Below, piece by piece: positions 25,943 to 34,351 of a DNA stretch of 44,725 nucleotides. Within the stretch, counting starts at the first letter, position 1; the number at the start of each line of letters is the position of its first letter. The notes under the pieces were generated by a model. It made no database searches. It saw nothing but the letters and a program-made list of their open reading frames with translations, and had not been told where the DNA came from. Position numbers and translations under genes: made by a program. The stretch lies in contig RFGP01000063.1 in NCBI GenBank assembly GCA_003697365.1, positions 1 through 44,725 on the forward strand, written 5' to 3'. This stretch comes from Chloroflexota bacterium. GTDB taxonomy: Bacteria; Chloroflexota; Anaerolineae; Aggregatilineales; J027.

Positions 25943-26989
25943 TTATAGCTGACTAAGTGCCCAAGCGGCATGTTCTTGAATCAAAGGTGATGGATCATCC
26001 AACAATCTTTTAAGTGGTGCAGAGAACATTGGCAATTTAGAATTCCCCGCAGCAATGCAAGCATTTCTAACCAAACGTTCGCGTTTAATCCGAAAAATGG
26101 GTGTCTTCTGAAAACGTTCAGCAAATGCATCATCATTGAGCGCCAATAGTTCAGCTAATGGTGGGGCTATCGTATCAGCGCTATGCGGAAAAAACGAGGG
26201 TTCATACGTTTGCACGGCAAATCGGTTCCATGGGCAGACTTCTTGGCATATATCACAACCGTAAATCCAGTTGCCAATTTTTGACCTTAATTCAATAGGA
26301 ATTGACCCTTTTAGTTCAATTGTTAGATAACTAATACATCGCCTAGCATCTAATATATAAGGTTTTGGAAAGGCTTCTGTCGGGCACGCAGCCATGCAGC
26401 GCGTACATTTTCCGCACATTGTTTCACGATGCGGTTGATCGTATTCATGATCATCAAAGCGGTAAGTAGTTAAGATTTCACCCAAGAAAAAATAAGAGCC
26501 ACGTTTAGGATGAATGAGCATTGTATTTTTGCCTACAAAACCAAGATTAGCTTGCTGAGCATGACTGCGCTCTAAAATAGCTCCTGTGTCAACATATACA
26601 CGATAGTTGACAGGTTGTTGTATTTGAGTCTGTAACCACTCTGCCAGCTGTTTTAAGCGAGGCTGCATAACATCATGATAATCTACGCCCCAAGCATAAC
26701 TGGCAATACGCCCGCGAGTAGGATCAAATATGAGTTCTTGTGGCGGTTGTAGCGTACTATAATCTAATGCGACAATGATTAAAGATTGCACGCCATCAAG
26801 AATGATATTTAAGTCTTGCCGCCGCACACGCCGATCTTCACGCGCTAAATATTGCATTTGCCCATGCATATTGTGATCAATCCAAACCAAGTATGCATCT
26901 AAGGTAGGAGAAGGTTTTGCAGGCGTGATGCCAACCCGATTAAAGCCCAACTTAAGGGCATATTCTATCAATCGTTTCTTCAAAGTCAT
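25943..26989 (-). CDS. queG: Epoxyqueuosine reductase QueG
   Basis: The 348-residue protein carries the two [4Fe-4S] motifs of QueG, CGKCTRCMAACP and CDICQEVCPW, an N-terminal cobalamin-binding reductase region and a short HEAT-like C-terminus (LLDDPSPLIQEHAAWAL). It reduces epoxyqueuosine to queuosine at the tRNA wobble position. Its start is only about 30 bases past the terminator hairpin at 27021-27040, so its promoter must overlap that region or it depends on read-through. Confidence 0.95.
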   Translation of the reverse strand: MTLKKRLIEYALKLGFNRVGITPAKPSPTLDAYLVWIDHNMHGQMQYLAREDRRVRRQDLNIILDGVQSLIIVALDYSTLQPPQELIFDPTRGRIASYAWGVDYHDVMQPRLKQLAEWLQTQIQQPVNYRVYVDTGAILERSHAQQANLGFVGKNTMLIHPKRGSYFFLGEILTTYRFDDHEYDQPHRETMCGKCTRCMAACPTEAFPKPYILDARRCISYLTIELKGSIPIELRSKIGNWIYGCDICQEVCPWNRFAVQTYEPSFFPHSADTIAPPLAELLALNDDAFAERFQKTPIFRIKRERLVRNACIAAGNSKLPMFSAPLKRLLDDPSPLIQEHAAWALSQL

Positions 26990-27015
26990 GAGGCTACAAA
27001 TCCTTGATTAAGATA

Positions 27016-27040
27016 CAAAAAGGTCGGTGTGACCCGACCT
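27016..27040 (-). terminator. Intrinsic terminator between the molybdoprotein gene and queG
   Basis: A perfect 7-bp stem (27021-27027 with 27034-27040) with a 6-base loop; on the minus strand it runs into TTTTTG. It follows the 27066 gene and precedes queG. Confidence 0.75.
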
Positions 27041-27065
27041 CTAGTGATTTCTAAATTACAAATGA

Positions 27066-27725
27066 CTAGAAAAAGCCACCGCTATAGCGCTCTTCTCTCC
27101 AAACATTTGCAATATTGTTATATCCTGCATTTTCCCAGAAACCGGGGCGATCTTGCGCTGTAAATTCAAGGCCGCGAATCCACTTTCCCCCTTTCCATAA
27201 ATAGCGATCCGTGTCACTTTTTTGGCCGGGCAAAGCGCCCATCAAACCACGTAGAGGGTATCCATGTTCAGGATCAAGCGGTTTGTCATCATACTTAAAT
27301 GCTAACAAAAAATTATCTGCTAAGACTGCATCAAGTGAGGTGTTAGTAGTGTAACCAAACTCACAATGCTGGATGCAAAACTTAGCTTCAGGTTTGAGTT
27401 TGATCAATCCTTGTTCAACAAGATCGCGTACATGTACCCCTTCCCACACAGTATCAAATTTGCTCCAGCGCGTTACACAGTGCAAATCATAAACAACTTT
27501 ACGACGAGGAAGCTGCATAAACTCTTCCCATGTCCACGTTACTTCTTCCTCAACAAGACCAAAAACACGGAATGTCCAATTATCTAATGTCTCATACACA
27601 GGTACAGGCCCATAATGTAAAATAGGAAACTTCAAAGTTACTGACTGGCCGGGTGGAAGCCGCCCTTCTTGCTTCACTTTTTGCTCTAGGGCACGGCGCT
27701 CTGCATAATCTTTGAACATATTCAT
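27066..27725 (-). CDS. Sulfite-oxidase-fold molybdopterin oxidoreductase (Cys ligand present)
   Basis: The 219-residue cytoplasmic protein has the sulfite-oxidase/MsrP fold: C83 in YDLHCVTRWSKF is the expected molybdenum ligand, followed by WEGVHVRDL and an LDPEHGYPLRG segment. It lacks a signal peptide and the C-terminal dimer domain, so it resembles the short cytosolic YedY-like group of unknown substrate. Either of two ATGs (27725 or 27719) could be the start; AAGGA lies near the first. A second, longer member lies at 31080. Confidence 0.9.
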   Translation of the reverse strand: MNMFKDYAERRALEQKVKQEGRLPPGQSVTLKFPILHYGPVPVYETLDNWTFRVFGLVEEEVTWTWEEFMQLPRRKVVYDLHCVTRWSKFDTVWEGVHVRDLVEQGLIKLKPEAKFCIQHCEFGYTTNTSLDAVLADNFLLAFKYDDKPLDPEHGYPLRGLMGALPGQKSDTDRYLWKGGKWIRGLEFTAQDRPGFWENAGYNNIANVWREERYSGGFF

Positions 27726-27925
27726 TTATCCTTTGCTTGACAACTTGTGCAATATATTTAATCTTACCCCACCAACATTGATGTAATCTTAACGCAGAAC
27801 TTTACTTGGTTGTGTATATTTTTTGGCAAACAACATCCACACACTAGGAAAGCCCACTATCCATCGCTACAATACCGACGTTCAAAATATCAAAATTAAG
27901 CACAAACTATGAGGAATTATCTATC

Positions 27926-29089
27926 ATGACAGAAAGACGTGGACTTAACCGTTCTCAACTTATCGCTACGGGCATTGGCATAGTAATCTCGTCTATCTTT
28001 ATTATTACTCTTGTCTTTCCACGAGCAGGCTTGTCTACACAAACCGTTGATACATTGGATAACGAAGATACTTCATCTTTTCAAGTACGTTCAGCATTAG
28101 AAGGCATTGAAAATACTCGCCCTTATGTGCATCCTACGGGGCTATTTCAATCCTATCAGCCAGCTAGCCCCGCTTGGCAAATTTTAACGAGTGACACAAA
28201 TTTTGTGGTTGTTGGTGATCGCCAAGTCGTTGAAGCGCGTTTTCGAGGAAATCAAAGCTGCGGTGTCATCCACTTTATTGTTGAAACAAATGCACCCAAT
28301 AGCATTGATGAACTGAACAACAGCTTAAATACGGATTACTTCAATGTGGCTTGGGGCAGTTATGGGGCATGGGAATTACTCAACCGTGAAATCGACGGAG
28401 ACCGTATTGTGGCCGAATTCAGTTTACGACAACCTGCTGATTTTGGAACACTTTGCCCCGAAAAATATCATGCCCGAACGGTGAGTTGGCTGGCAAATGG
28501 ATTAACCCATCATGTTCGTATGGTCGTGCGAGAAGAAGACAAAGACGCTTTAGAACGCTTAGAGCAACTATTAGTCCCCACTTTGGTTAGCTATCCTAAC
28601 AACATTGCCACTGTTGATAATGCATGGCGCGTACAAACAAGCACTGATCAAACTTATTTTGTTGTGATCCCTCAAACGTGGGGACGCGATCCGCTTTCAA
28701 CTTCTGATCGCCTTATTTATACAGACAATATCCGCTTTCAGTTAACAACAGAGAAGTTTGAGAACACCCCGCTAGCAGATGAAACAGCAGCTAGAGATTG
28801 GGTTGTTGCCAATACACCATCCAATGCTGAAATTCTGAGCAGCCGCACAGTACAACAACCTTATGCCATCGGCTATCAGTTTAGCTATCGTTTCACCAAT
28901 TCTGAAGGCGAGAGTACAAGCGGCATTTTTGTTCTGCTCAATGATGCCGACAATGTACTCTATACAGGTGATATGCGTGTAGCAGATGTTGATGTTGATC
29001 TACTTGAAACAAGCCCTGAGGAAATCGAGCTTACCATTGATGTGCGAGAAGTGGCAAATGCCATCACAGTGATGGCACCTCTCTCATGA
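27926..29089 (+). CDS. Membrane-anchored protein of unknown function
   Basis: The 387-residue protein begins with a short basic cytoplasmic end, one membrane helix (about 13-32) and a long extracytoplasmic part of mixed beta-rich character. I do not recognise a domain. Two internal halves (about 60-220 and 225-380) both carry patterns like WQILTSDTNFVVVGD and WRVQTSTDQTYFVVIPQ, suggesting a duplicated fold. GAGGAA precedes the ATG. The 200-base gap before it holds no promoter I can defend. It is a single gene flanked by minus-strand genes. Confidence 0.75.
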   Translation: MTERRGLNRSQLIATGIGIVISSIFIITLVFPRAGLSTQTVDTLDNEDTSSFQVRSALEGIENTRPYVHPTGLFQSYQPASPAWQILTSDTNFVVVGDRQVVEARFRGNQSCGVIHFIVETNAPNSIDELNNSLNTDYFNVAWGSYGAWELLNREIDGDRIVAEFSLRQPADFGTLCPEKYHARTVSWLANGLTHHVRMVVREEDKDALERLEQLLVPTLVSYPNNIATVDNAWRVQTSTDQTYFVVIPQTWGRDPLSTSDRLIYTDNIRFQLTTEKFENTPLADETAARDWVVANTPSNAEILSSRTVQQPYAIGYQFSYRFTNSEGESTSGIFVLLNDADNVLYTGDMRVADVDVDLLETSPEEIELTIDVREVANAITVMAPLS

Positions 29090-29097
29090 AAGACAAT

Positions 29098-29142
29098 CTG
29101 GGGGTCAGGGATAAGGCACTGGCCCCAGTCTCACTTTTTTCT
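29098..29142 (+). terminator. Possible terminator after the 27926 gene
   Basis: CTGGGG and CCCCAG arms (29098-29103, 29126-29131) enclose a 22-base loop and are followed, after TCTCAC, by TTTTTT. It overlaps the end of the convergent gene. The large loop makes it weak. Confidence 0.35.
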
Positions 29143-31024
29143 CCACTACATCCTGACCGCTAACTCTCATAATATCATCAGGATGAATTGCTTGAATGGA
29201 TAGTGTCCACTCAACGGGCATAGATACAGGGGGTAAAGGCAACAAAATTACATCGTGAATGACATCTTCATTTTGCCAACAAGTAGATAGATAGTTGCCT
29301 TGCTGCGGATACCATCGTAATGGTTCTGATGTGACATCGCCATCTTGCTCATTATAAGCCTCTGCAAGAAGTTCAAATTGATAAGGCCGCTCCGTAGGAA
29401 CATCGCCATTCCAAACAAGCTCTAGTGTGATTGTTTGGTTTGATGGATCCGCAATGTAGCGATACCCCTCTAGTTCAAAAGCGCCTTCATACTGTTCACT
29501 GTCGAAACGCGCATCAACATCTATGAGTGGCAAGTGTGCAATTTGGGGCACGTCTTGACGTGGCCCTTCAACAGGTGGAGTCATATCAAAACGCACAACA
29601 GGCAACACTGTTCCCATCACCACAACAGTCATCAATTGAGCAACTAGTAGAGGATAGTCCCATCGTGCTGATTGTTCTGAAAGATAATTAATGCCCATTA
29701 AAAGTAAGAAAGGCACTAAAAATAGCCAAATTCGAGCAGATTCAGCACGAGTAATGCCTGAAATATCCAATACAACAACAGTGGCTAACCATGCCAAAAC
29801 AAGAATGTCTACTTGATTAAGTGGCGCATTACGCTGCCAATGCTGAAAAACCTTCCAAACTCCGACCACGCCAAGAGCGACAAGCGGCCAACCTGCAAAC
29901 ATCAACATATCGTAGACATGCAAAACAAGCCAAACCCAGTAGTTACGCTCAATATCAAGGTGTTGATCAAAAGTTACAGCAAGTAGATCAAAAGGTGTAT
30001 TCCCACTGTACAGCCAAAAGATGAACCAAATACTCGTTAACCCTATACCAAAATAGATACCAACAGCTATTGGCCATGTCCAATGACGAGTTTTACGTTC
30101 GATAAAATACCAATACGCTAGGGTATAAAATCCTAATAAGCCTAACACGGGCAACACCGCAAAGTTCAGGAATGTCATCCACGACATTAAAACACCTGAT
30201 AAAAATATCCATATAGGCATATTAAATTGGAGTCCGCGTAATAGCGTACTAAATGTTAACAGGGCAAGCAGAGGGTAGAGCGTGTTCCATGTGGGGGCAA
30301 AAAGCAATAAGGAAGGCACTAGCGGCCACCACATCGCAAGGCGCAAGGCCAATTGTTTTGTTGCCCCCAACTGCTTGGCTACCGCAAAAATTGGCAATAC
30401 AGCAAAAGCTGCCCAAAGCGGCATGAGCATTCCAATTCCAGCGCTCACAATTTCCCCACGCGAGTACTCCATTACTGGTAGGGTCGTGCATTGATAAGCG
30501 CGAAGAAAGCGACTCGTCGGCTTTGATATGGGGGTAATCGGATCAGTAGCTTCAGCTATCCAATAATGAACGAGTGCTTTACCCGGCGGGCTGGTTGTAA
30601 AATGGGTGATAGTTAGGTCATTGGCTTCGCGCATAATGTCTGGCCAACGTTCTAAGGAATGATGTACCCCTTCCTCAGCTAAAAAGCGCGTTGCAACAGT
30701 GCTAGCTCCTGTTTGAACAGGTGAAACTGTGTGCGAAAAAAGCATAAAAAAAGGATCATTACGCACATTCTGTATGCCTAAACACAGTACAAAACCGCCT
30801 AATATTGCCCAAAGAAGCCCTAGTTTGATGTTTATACGTTCTCGTAATTGCCATGTACCGATACCATATATCAGCACGAGAACAAACAACACACCAATAG
30901 CCGACCAATTTTGAGGTGCAGCATATGGCCATTGCCATCCCCAGCCACCGCGCAGTTGTGGCAATATATCAAACCAAAGTAGAGCAAGAAACAGTATGGT
31001 AAAACCGAGTACCCATTTCCGCAT
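29105..31024 (-). CDS. Polytopic membrane protein, glycosyltransferase GT-C-like
   Basis: The 639-residue protein has about 12 membrane helices over residues 1-460, a large first loop with TSPPGKALVHYW (a Pro-Pro-Gly motif like that of GT39-type enzymes), and a C-terminal soluble beta-rich part (about 490-639; FELEGYRY, LELVWNGDVPTERPYQFELL). That architecture recalls GT-C glycosyltransferases using lipid-linked sugars, and the tail resembles a domain I associate with such proteins in Chloroflexota. The catalytic Asp pair cannot be confirmed by eye. It lies 55 bases downstream of the sulfite-oxidase-fold gene on the same strand. Confidence 0.6.
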   Translation of the reverse strand: MRKWVLGFTILFLALLWFDILPQLRGGWGWQWPYAAPQNWSAIGVLFVLVLIYGIGTWQLRERINIKLGLLWAILGGFVLCLGIQNVRNDPFFMLFSHTVSPVQTGASTVATRFLAEEGVHHSLERWPDIMREANDLTITHFTTSPPGKALVHYWIAEATDPITPISKPTSRFLRAYQCTTLPVMEYSRGEIVSAGIGMLMPLWAAFAVLPIFAVAKQLGATKQLALRLAMWWPLVPSLLLFAPTWNTLYPLLALLTFSTLLRGLQFNMPIWIFLSGVLMSWMTFLNFAVLPVLGLLGFYTLAYWYFIERKTRHWTWPIAVGIYFGIGLTSIWFIFWLYSGNTPFDLLAVTFDQHLDIERNYWVWLVLHVYDMLMFAGWPLVALGVVGVWKVFQHWQRNAPLNQVDILVLAWLATVVVLDISGITRAESARIWLFLVPFLLLMGINYLSEQSARWDYPLLVAQLMTVVVMGTVLPVVRFDMTPPVEGPRQDVPQIAHLPLIDVDARFDSEQYEGAFELEGYRYIADPSNQTITLELVWNGDVPTERPYQFELLAEAYNEQDGDVTSEPLRWYPQQGNYLSTCWQNEDVIHDVILLPLPPVSMPVEWTLSIQAIHPDDIMRVSGQDVVEKKVRLGPVPYP

Positions 31025-31079
31025 AGTTATCTATCTATCCGCAAAACCATGTATAAAATAGGGAGCAAGTGTAGCGAGT

Positions 31080-31994
31080 TTAGAGGGCCGTTTCAATAAC
31101 ATGAACAACAATGTGGTGTATCGCTTGGCTGCCGTCAGGTTTGGGGTGCTGTTGTCGTAAATATTGGGTGAAGCCTCGTTCATCAGTTGCACGTACTGCG
31201 ATCTGATAGCTACCCGCTATTGGCGGTTGCCATTCAACAGACCATTTTATCGCAGCAAAAGGATATGAGGCTGGATATAGCAATGTGGGCATCCAACCAC
31301 GTTCATTGATATTTACTTCAACTTTTGTGATGCGCCTACCTCCAGCGAAAGCAATGCCTTCAATTTGAATTGTACGAGAGGCAATACGTGCTTGATGATG
31401 TGGAGATAAAATAATCGCGTGAGTTTGCACAATTCCGCGTGGTGACCACCCTAACCGTTCCCAATCATCTTGTTCGTAACTATCAGTAAACTCGATGCGG
31501 GTAATCCATTTGGGCATTTTATAATCATATACAAAAGGAACAATGAGTCGCGCAGGGTAACCATGCTCAGAGGATAATGTTTCTCTATTCATCTTCAAAG
31601 CCAATAAAGTTTGAGCATGAGACAGAAATTCCAACTCAATGCGCACCATACGCCCATCTGCACTATAAATATTTGCATAACGTGCTTTTGAAGAAACATG
31701 AAGTTTATCAAGTAAATAGTTAAATGGGATGCCTTCCCATCGAGCTGTGCCAAAGAAGCGGCCACCTGTGGGATTGGCAATGGACATAAGCGTTTGGATA
31801 CGTTCTGATTGTGGTAAAGAAACTAATTCTTGATATGAAAAAGTGTTCGGCTGTTGCACAAGTCCCCCCATATGCAAAGACCAACTTGTGGTACTTACAT
31901 TTGGCGGAGATACATCGTAAGGGATAAAGAATTGCTCAATAGGTGTGATCTGTGGTAACGAAGAGCGCCCTAAGAGAAATGTACGTCGATTCAT
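31080..31994 (-). CDS. Sulfite-oxidase-fold protein with Ser at the molybdenum-ligand position
   Basis: The 304-residue protein has the molybdopterin-binding fold (TLMSIANPTGGRFFGTARWEG, then LSSEHGYPARLIVP) plus a C-terminal Mo-co dimerisation-like domain (ITKVEVNINERGWMPTLLYP). Active members usually read T-L-x-C-I-x-N-x-x-GG, with Cys binding molybdenum. Here that residue is S71 (codon TCC; Cys TGC is one base away). The N-terminus MNRRTFLLG looks like a twin-arginine remnant but has no clear hydrophobic segment after it. The enzyme may be inactive, use a Ser ligand, or be altered by a sequencing error. It overlaps the upstream gene by four bases (ATGA). Confidence 0.87.
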   Translation of the reverse strand: MNRRTFLLGRSSLPQITPIEQFFIPYDVSPPNVSTTSWSLHMGGLVQQPNTFSYQELVSLPQSERIQTLMSIANPTGGRFFGTARWEGIPFNYLLDKLHVSSKARYANIYSADGRMVRIELEFLSHAQTLLALKMNRETLSSEHGYPARLIVPFVYDYKMPKWITRIEFTDSYEQDDWERLGWSPRGIVQTHAIILSPHHQARIASRTIQIEGIAFAGGRRITKVEVNINERGWMPTLLYPASYPFAAIKWSVEWQPPIAGSYQIAVRATDERGFTQYLRQQHPKPDGSQAIHHIVVHVIETAL

Positions 31995-32524
31995 CTGTTT
32001 ATGCTTGCCGAACGAATTAGTAAGCCGCGTACTATGACAGCCATTCCTAACATCATCAGCAAAATGCCGACTACTGTTTCCTGAAAATCAGCGATAGATT
32101 GTGTATCTAATAGTAGGCTTATACTCACGCCAGCGATACCACTACCCAGCACAAATGCTGCAGAATCACGCCGCAACAATGCTCCCAACATCCAAAGAAT
32201 AGCGCCTCCTAAAGTGACTGACGGCCACCATATTGTAGCATCACCTTGTATCAATCCTAAGTTTAGCAATGTGAAAAACACACCTCCAACCATCAATGCT
32301 ATTGAGAGCACAAATAAGCTGAAACGCGGAATACGCAATCCACGGGTGCGACGACGTGGACGACGTGGCGGGCGTGGTGGATCGCTATATTCATCAGTTG
32401 GCACTAAAGCCTGAGTTTCAGGAATAATGCCCTCAACGATATTCTCTTCTTCCTGCTGTGCTTGTTGGGCCAACTCTTGCGGTCGCACAACACGTGGGCG
32501 TGAACGAAATGGAGGTTGTTGCAT
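31991..32524 (-). CDS. Four-helix membrane protein with Pro/Arg-rich N-terminus
   Basis: The 177-residue protein has a cytoplasmic N-terminal segment rich in Gln, Pro and Arg (PPRPPRRPRRRTRGLR just before the first helix) and four membrane helices. No family is recognised. I start at ATG 32522-32524, with GGAGA ten bases upstream; the TTG start at 32545 would include that site. A TATAAT hexamer on the minus strand lies at 32575-32580. The stop overlaps the next gene's start, so the sulfite-oxidase-fold protein may work with this membrane protein, perhaps as partner or anchor (inference). Confidence 0.75.
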   Translation of the reverse strand: MQQPPFRSRPRVVRPQELAQQAQQEEENIVEGIIPETQALVPTDEYSDPPRPPRRPRRRTRGLRIPRFSLFVLSIALMVGGVFFTLLNLGLIQGDATIWWPSVTLGGAILWMLGALLRRDSAAFVLGSGIAGVSISLLLDTQSIADFQETVVGILLMMLGMAVIVRGLLIRSASINR

Positions 32525-32603
32525 AGGAATACATTCTCCACGCAAATAAGGGTTTGTTTAGCATATTTTACACTATTATATCTGTTAATACAGAAGTATT
32601 GCT

Positions 32604-33902
32604 TCACTCCATCCAATCATCTTGCATAGATTGGCGGCGAGCACGTTTCTTTGAGCTTTTTTTAGTTGCTTTGTTTCGTCGGCGATGATGTTTATCTGCA
32701 TCCATTTTGACCAGCAAAGGCTGAAACTCACCCACAATATCGACAAGGTCTTCTTGGGCAGCCATAATGTTCCGAATGTTTTTATAAGCGCCCGGTGTTT
32801 CATCAAGGCTAGCCGAGAGCAGTTCTACACCATGTTTCTTTAATTGGCGCTCTACTTCATCCCATTCAAAACGTTTATATGCTTGTTGGCGACTAAACTG
32901 CCTTCCTGCTCCATGCGAGGCGCTATATAAGGCATCGGTGTTTCCTTTCCCACGCACAACAAAACCCGCATCTCGCATAGTTCCCGGAATTACACCATAC
33001 ACTCCCAAATTAGCGGGCGTGGCCCCTTTACGATGCACGTATAAAGTACGTCCATCATGTTCTTCTTGCCATGCAAAATTATGATGATTTTCTACGCCAC
33101 CTAATACTTCTAGCCGCAGCGCTTCTGTAATTCGTCGATGAATAATAGCGTGATTAGCGCTTGCGTAACGTCCTGCTAATTGCATCGCACGCCAATAGGC
33201 CTGTCCCCAATAGCTATTCATATCAAGCCAAGCAAGATGCTTGTATTCTTTGGGCAATTCAGGATGCTGACTCATGGCAATTTGGGTGAAATGATTTGCG
33301 ATTTGGAATCCTAACCCTCGACTGCCACTATGACTTAGCAAGGCTAAATATTTACCTGATGGAATATTCCCAAAAGTTCGTGAGCCTTCACCGACATCAC
33401 TTTCATCACCAACTATATCTTCATGGACAATCAGCGTACCAAATTCAACAAAATGATTCCCCGATCCACTGCTACCTAATTGCCGCCATGCTAAATCCTT
33501 TAAATCACGCGCAATGTCTAGCTCATTGAAGGTTGGGTCTTGCATTACAGGATGATCTTGGCGTACAGAAAGCTCTCCGCCAGCACCAAAACAGGTATTA
33601 TCTTCAATGGCCTTGCGGAACTTATCGCGCTTTTGCCCCAATATATGGGGAGATACATTAAACACAGTTAGACGCATTCGGCAGGCAATATCCACACCAA
33701 CTGCATATGGGATGACAGCGTTTTCTGTGGCTAGCACTCCACCTATGGGTAATCCATAACCTGTATGTGCATCTGGCATAAGGACACCACGTACCGCAAT
33801 AGGTAAACGTGCTGCCCTCTCCATTTGGTCTATAGCTGAAGGCTCTATATATGAAGCCCCCCAAATAGAATAGGGAACAGGCTTTTCTCTTAATTGTTCC
33901 AT
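32604..33902 (-). CDS. rtcB: RNA ligase RtcB with basic C-terminal tail
   Basis: The 432-residue protein has the RtcB metal and active-site motifs: C74 in GVDIAC, H150 in GSGNHFVEFG, H191 in SHSGSRGLG and H330 in SHGAGRQFSR, the likely guanylylated His. RtcB joins 2',3'-cyclic phosphate and 5'-OH RNA ends with GTP. The core ends near residue 399; about 33 further residues are rich in Lys and Arg (HHRRRNKATKKSSKKRARR), beyond the end of short bacterial RtcB such as the 408-residue E. coli protein. No RtcR, archease or rtcA gene adjoins. The promoter at 33927-33955 looks like housekeeping sigma-70. Confidence 0.95.
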   Translation of the reverse strand: MEQLREKPVPYSIWGASYIEPSAIDQMERAARLPIAVRGVLMPDAHTGYGLPIGGVLATENAVIPYAVGVDIACRMRLTVFNVSPHILGQKRDKFRKAIEDNTCFGAGGELSVRQDHPVMQDPTFNELDIARDLKDLAWRQLGSSGSGNHFVEFGTLIVHEDIVGDESDVGEGSRTFGNIPSGKYLALLSHSGSRGLGFQIANHFTQIAMSQHPELPKEYKHLAWLDMNSYWGQAYWRAMQLAGRYASANHAIIHRRITEALRLEVLGGVENHHNFAWQEEHDGRTLYVHRKGATPANLGVYGVIPGTMRDAGFVVRGKGNTDALYSASHGAGRQFSRQQAYKRFEWDEVERQLKKHGVELLSASLDETPGAYKNIRNIMAAQEDLVDIVGEFQPLLVKMDADKHHRRRNKATKKSSKKRARRQSMQDDWME

Positions 33903-33926
33903 CTTAATATCCTCTCACTCTATATG

Positions 33927-33955
33927 AGTTTAAGATGGTTTATTAAAACTGTCAA
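33927..33955 (-). promoter_or_regulatory. Sigma-70 promoter of rtcB
   Basis: On the minus strand TTGACA (33950-33955), a 17-base spacer, then TAAACT (33927-33932), 25 bases before the rtcB ATG; GAGAGG lies in the leader. It is one of the best -35/-10 matches in the window. Confidence 0.7.
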
Positions 33956-33974
33956 TGGCTCTTAAGAGACCAAA

Positions 33975-34262
33975 CTATTCTGTTGGGGTCTGTGTTTCAT
34001 CCATTGGCGCTGCTTCTGTGGGCTCTTCATCCGTAGATTGTTCAGATTCCATATCAGTTGATGTTTCTGAGGATTCTGTTTCATTTTCAGAAGTGTTCAT
34101 CACATCATCCACTTCTGTTGTGAAATTATCTTGAGCGTGATCATCACGGATCGTAATCACAACTAGCATTCCAACAGGTACAAGAAAAACAAACAACAAA
34201 GTTGCGATCACAAGCGCACGAATTTCGTTATTAACAGTCTTTTTACGTGATTTCTTTGCCAT
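33975..34262 (-). CDS. Small single-pass membrane protein with acidic Ser/Thr/Glu tail
   Basis: The 95-residue protein has a basic N-terminus (AKKSRKKT), one membrane helix (about 15-37) and an acidic, Ser/Thr/Glu-rich tail of about 55 residues that should be exterior by the positive-inside rule. No family is recognised. It has its own promoter (34311-34338) and is separated from rtcB by 72 bases. Confidence 0.65.
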   Translation of the reverse strand: MAKKSRKKTVNNEIRALVIATLLFVFLVPVGMLVVITIRDDHAQDNFTTEVDDVMNTSENETESSETSTDMESEQSTDEEPTEAAPMDETQTPTE

Positions 34263-34310
34263 GTAATTTAAACCTCTCCATTTAATGGGTATTAGGTATC
34301 TACGTCACCC

Positions 34311-34338
34311 ATTGTAACCGTGATTTTGATGCTATCAA
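34311..34338 (-). promoter_or_regulatory. Sigma-70 promoter of the small membrane protein gene
   Basis: On the minus strand TTGATA (34333-34338), a 16-base spacer, TACAAT (34311-34316), about 48 bases before the ATG at 34262. Confidence 0.6.
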
Positions 34339-34351
34339 GTCGTTGTCCAAA

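Noticed and set aside
33958-33972. Palindrome CTCTTAAGAG as a terminator between the small membrane protein and rtcB
   Set aside because: A perfect palindrome without loop bases cannot form a useful hairpin and it lies directly upstream of a better promoter.
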